Source: Clostridia bacterium | GTDB taxonomy: Bacteria; Bacillota; Clostridia; Oscillospirales; CAG-272 | DNA length: 8,847 bases | NCBI GenBank assembly: GCA_017629395.1 | Contig: JAGBXH010000307.1 | Span: forward strand, 1 to 8,847 | Direction: 5' to 3' | In this document: positions 6,156-8,847 of the stretch, one piece after another | Layout: the number at the start of each line of letters is the position of its first letter | Numbering within the stretch: position 1 is the first letter of the stretch | Position numbers and translations under genes: made by a program | Notes under the pieces: generated by a model | Database searches by the model: none | What the model saw: only the letters and a program-made list of their open reading frames with translations | Told to the model about the DNA's origin: nothing

Positions 6156-8847
6156 AATTCTCTGCTGCTTGTTGGTAGCAGGTATATAATTCGTCGGCAA
6201 GCGCAGCCATTGCCTGCGCGTTTGCCTTTTCCACTTGTCTGTCATAGGTCACAAGACCGTTGGTTTCGTCCTCCACGTCCGAAATCTGCGTCAGCACGGC
6301 TGCGCAAAGACCGCTCTTTTCGATAGCGGGCATGACCTGCTCGCGATAGAGTGCCTCGGTTGCCGTCTGCCACGCTTCGGGAGTGGGGTAGGTGGAATAT
6401 CCGTAATTGTTGTCGGGGTTGAAGATGTGCCCTTCCACGCGGCAGGCGTAGCCGCCGAACTCGGAGAGCACCACGGGGCGGTCACCCCAAGGCTTGATGT
6501 TGATCTTTTTGAAGTAAATGTGCTCACTCTGCACGTCGCTCTTACGCTCCCAGAACCAGCCCGAGGTGGTGTCCCACACGCGAGAGGGATCAAGTGCCTT
6601 GAGCACGACGTAGGTTTCATCCGCTTCAAACTGTCCCCATCCCTCGTTGAAAATGGTGTAATAGCACACGCTGGGGTGGTTATGAAGCAGCCGCACTGTG
6701 TTCGCGCTCTCTGTAAAGAAGGCTTTCTTGCGGCGCTTGGTAGCCTTATGGGTAATGCCGCGCTTAAAGCCGATCGTAGGCAGCGCGGTATCCACAAGAA
6801 AGCTGTAATCGCCGCTGTTGACCATATCCTGAAATACCACCATACCCAGCTTGTCGCACAGATAATAGAAAATCTGCGGCTCGATCTTGATATGCTTGCG
6901 CAGCATGTTAAAGCCCATTTTCTTGGCGGTCAGAATGTCGTTTTCATAGCCATTGGGGCTGCCGGGCAGGTAGATACCGTCCGGGAAATAGCCTTGGTCG
7001 AGCAGACCGTGGAAGAAATACGGCTTGCCGTTGAGCAAAATACGCGGTGTTTCGCCTACTTTGGCGACTTCCACCGTGCGCAGCGCGAAATAGGACTTGA
7101 CCGTGTCTTGTCCCGAGGTCAAGGTAAACTCGTAAAGATACGGGTTTTCGGGCGTCCACAGCATTGCGGTCTTGGGCGTATACGTGTAAGAATTGCCCGT
7201 AAAGGTCACGGTATCCGCACCGTCGGGCGTTTGCACGGTCATGGTATATTCACCCGTGCCGCCCATGATATCGATTTTCACAGAATCAAGCGCGGGCGTC
7301 AAACGGACATTTTCGATATACGCGTCGGGCACCTGCTCCAGCCATACGGGCTGCCAGACACCGCTTATGGGCGTGTACCACATGCCGCCGCGATCCACTC
7401 TCTGCTTGCCCCAGCCGAAGCTATGATCAAGCGTGTCGGACACTTGCACGGCAAGGCGGTTTTTTCCGTTTTTGACGAACGCAGTGATATCCACGTCAAA
7501 AGGCAGATATCCGCCCTCATGATAGCTTATCTCTTCACCGTTCACAATCACGGTGCAAACCTGATCCACCGCGCCAAAGTGCAAAAGCACCTTGCTGTTG
7601 GATTTTTGCAGGTCAAAGTCACGCTCATATAGCCATTCCTCGCCCTTGCCAAGCGCGCGTTCAATACCCGAAAGTCTGCTCTCGGGTGGGAACGGCACAC
7701 GGATCTTTCCGACAGGCTCTATTCCCTTTTTGCCAATTACCGAAAGCTCCCATTCCCCGCAAAGGCTCTGCCAGCACTCGCGGCGCATCGAGGGGCGGGG
7801 ATATTCCTTCTCCCACGCGTCGGGATCATCCTCAAAGGGCGTGTGCAGCTCTTGCAGGCGGGGTTGCTTTTTGTCCTTGATCAGCACGATCAAAAGCAGC
7901 ACGACGGCTGCCACAACCAGCGCGGCAAGGAAGATATTTGCGTTCGGCACAAAGGATTCGGTACCGTCACCGTTGACGATCTTCTCGGCGTTTGCCAGCA
8001 CCATCTCACCGATCCAAGGACCGATGACGCCCGGCAGCAGCACCTGCGCAAAAATGCGCACGCCCTGCAGTCTGCCTGCTTTACCTGCAGGTGTCAGATC
8101 ACGGATCTTTGCTCCGAACACCGCTGCACCGCAAAGGTAACCGCACATCATCAGCAGCGAGCCGACAAAGACAAGCAGCTTGGTACGGAACACAAACAGC
8201 ATGACAAATCCTGCGCACAGCCAAAGCATGGCAAGAATGCCCGTGAGCTTAAAGCCCTTTTTATCGTACACCCTGCCCCACAGCGCAGTAGCAACCGACG
8301 CAAGAATGATGGCGGGAGCCATGACCAGCACGTAATCCGCCATACCCAGCGAGATCTCATAGTAGATAATGAGATACGGCATAAAGATCTGTATTGCGAT
8401 ATTGAACAGCACGAATACCGCTAAATACACGTACAGCTTTGCGTGCTGTCTTACGGTTGACGGGCGGAATCCGTAAAACACGGTGGAAAAATAACCGTCG
8501 GACGAGGGCTTGATATCGGGGTCACGGATCAGGAAAAAGCCCAGCACACCTACCGCCAGCACCACGCCGCCGATGATGCAGAACATAATCGTCCAATATT
8601 TGGGCATGTCCTGCGTGATGTGCGCGGGCATGAGCATCATGCCGCCAAACACAAACAGAATGGCGATCAGCGGCATCATGGCGTTCAGTCCCTCGGCAGC
8701 ACCGCGGTTTTTCTCGGTGGTGGAGTCGGTCAGCCATGCGTTAAACGCCGCATCGTTTGCCGTTGAGCCAAAGAAGGTCATCAGACAGTCCAGCACCACG
8801 GTCAGCGAAACGCCTACGGCAGCGGCAGACACGGTCATGGGCACGAT
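6154..8847 (-). CDS. Fusion of GPH/MFS sugar:cation symporter and GH2 glycosidase, N-terminus cut by window edge
   Basis: One uninterrupted frame enters at the window edge and ends with TGA at 6154-6156; residues are numbered from the GTG codon at 8844. Residues 1-322 are a polytopic transporter part with helices near 5-25, 55-75, 86-106, 138-160, 170-190, 198-220, 223-243, 262-284 and 302-322. DAAFNAWLTD-TTEKNRG (31-48) and LQGVRIFAQVLLPGVIGP (259-276) fit sugar symporters of the melibiose/GPH type. After an acidic linker (323-352), YPRPSMRRECWQSLCGEWEL begins a complete GH2 enzyme. It has a sugar-binding jelly roll (to about 505), an Ig-like domain (to about 595) and a TIM barrel. Both catalytic acids are present: acid/base Glu734 in FNEGWGQ and nucleophile Glu795 in LSEFGGY. 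GPH carriers normally place the C-terminus in the cytoplasm, so the glycosidase would hydrolyse its beta-glycoside just after import. The substrate is not readable. The esterase gene follows eight bases later. Confidence 0.9.
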   Translation of the reverse strand: MVPMTVSAAAVGVSLTVVLDCLMTFFGSTANDAAFNAWLTDSTTEKNRGAAEGLNAMMPLIAILFVFGGMMLMPAHITQDMPKYWTIMFCIIGGVVLAVGVLGFFLIRDPDIKPSSDGYFSTVFYGFRPSTVRQHAKLYVYLAVFVLFNIAIQIFMPYLIIYYEISLGMADYVLVMAPAIILASVATALWGRVYDKKGFKLTGILAMLWLCAGFVMLFVFRTKLLVFVGSLLMMCGYLCGAAVFGAKIRDLTPAGKAGRLQGVRIFAQVLLPGVIGPWIGEMVLANAEKIVNGDGTESFVPNANIFLAALVVAAVVLLLIVLIKDKKQPRLQELHTPFEDDPDAWEKEYPRPSMRRECWQSLCGEWELSVIGKKGIEPVGKIRVPFPPESRLSGIERALGKGEEWLYERDFDLQKSNSKVLLHFGAVDQVCTVIVNGEEISYHEGGYLPFDVDITAFVKNGKNRLAVQVSDTLDHSFGWGKQRVDRGGMWYTPISGVWQPVWLEQVPDAYIENVRLTPALDSVKIDIMGGTGEYTMTVQTPDGADTVTFTGNSYTYTPKTAMLWTPENPYLYEFTLTSGQDTVKSYFALRTVEVAKVGETPRILLNGKPYFFHGLLDQGYFPDGIYLPGSPNGYENDILTAKKMGFNMLRKHIKIEPQIFYYLCDKLGMVVFQDMVNSGDYSFLVDTALPTIGFKRGITHKATKRRKKAFFTESANTVRLLHNHPSVCYYTIFNEGWGQFEADETYVVLKALDPSRVWDTTSGWFWERKSDVQSEHIYFKKINIKPWGDRPVVLSEFGGYACRVEGHIFNPDNNYGYSTYPTPEAWQTATEALYREQVMPAIEKSGLCAAVLTQISDVEDETNGLVTYDRQVEKANAQAMAALADELYTCYQQAAEN

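Noticed and set aside
6235..7632. Long open frame of 465 codons on the plus strand
   Set aside because: It lies fully antisense to the GH2 module, which shows clear family motifs and both catalytic residues. No ribosome site or family resemblance was seen in the plus-strand frame.
7740..7800. Internal start that would make a free GH2 protein at the Met near 7788
   Set aside because: The nearest AAGGA is about 16 bases upstream, too far for efficient initiation, so a separate GH2 product is not supported.

Overview
The window looks like chromosomal DNA from a spore-forming, Gram-positive Clostridia-type bacterium (Bacillota), possibly a gut or rumen lineage. The reasons are a clear spoIIR (endospore formation), consensus sigma-A promoters, strong AAGGAG-type ribosome binding sites and a moderately GC-rich composition. 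The species cannot be named from this window. Six of the seven genes lie on the minus strand; a single small gene, at 3171-3464, lies on the plus strand. No rRNA, tRNA, CRISPR array, insertion sequence or phage gene is visible, and no stretch above 300 bases lacks a gene.

Right part (8847 down to 4670, minus strand): a carbohydrate-use operon entering from outside the window. Its first gene here encodes one continuous polypeptide joining a sugar:cation symporter of the GPH/MFS type to a complete glycoside hydrolase family 2 enzyme. The N-terminal membrane helices are cut off by the window edge. Eight bases after its stop, translationally coupled, comes a cytoplasmic sialate O-acetylesterase-type SGNH hydrolase. 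Together they suggest uptake of an O-acetylated glycoside or oligosaccharide, followed by hydrolysis and deacetylation inside the cell.

Middle part (4662 down to 3508, minus strand): rbfA (ribosome maturation), driven by a near-perfect promoter, then spoIIR (forespore-to-mother-cell signal for sigma-E activation). Between them is a long RNA hairpin whose 3' arm contains the spoIIR Shine-Dalgarno sequence. spoIIR and the small plus-strand gene converge on a perfect 40-bp palindrome that can serve as a two-way terminator.

Left part (3171-3464 on plus; 2959 down to 1 on minus): a divergent promoter region separates the small plus-strand gene from dus. The small gene encodes a single-helix membrane protein with a basic stretch and an acidic tail. 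dus encodes a tRNA-dihydrouridine synthase. Sixteen bases after dus starts a large secreted protein with a GH71/GH99/WbsX-like catalytic domain and the beginning of a CBM9-like C-terminal domain; it runs off the left edge.

The items most worth following up are the transporter-GH2 fusion and the structured leader that appears to hide the spoIIR ribosome binding site.
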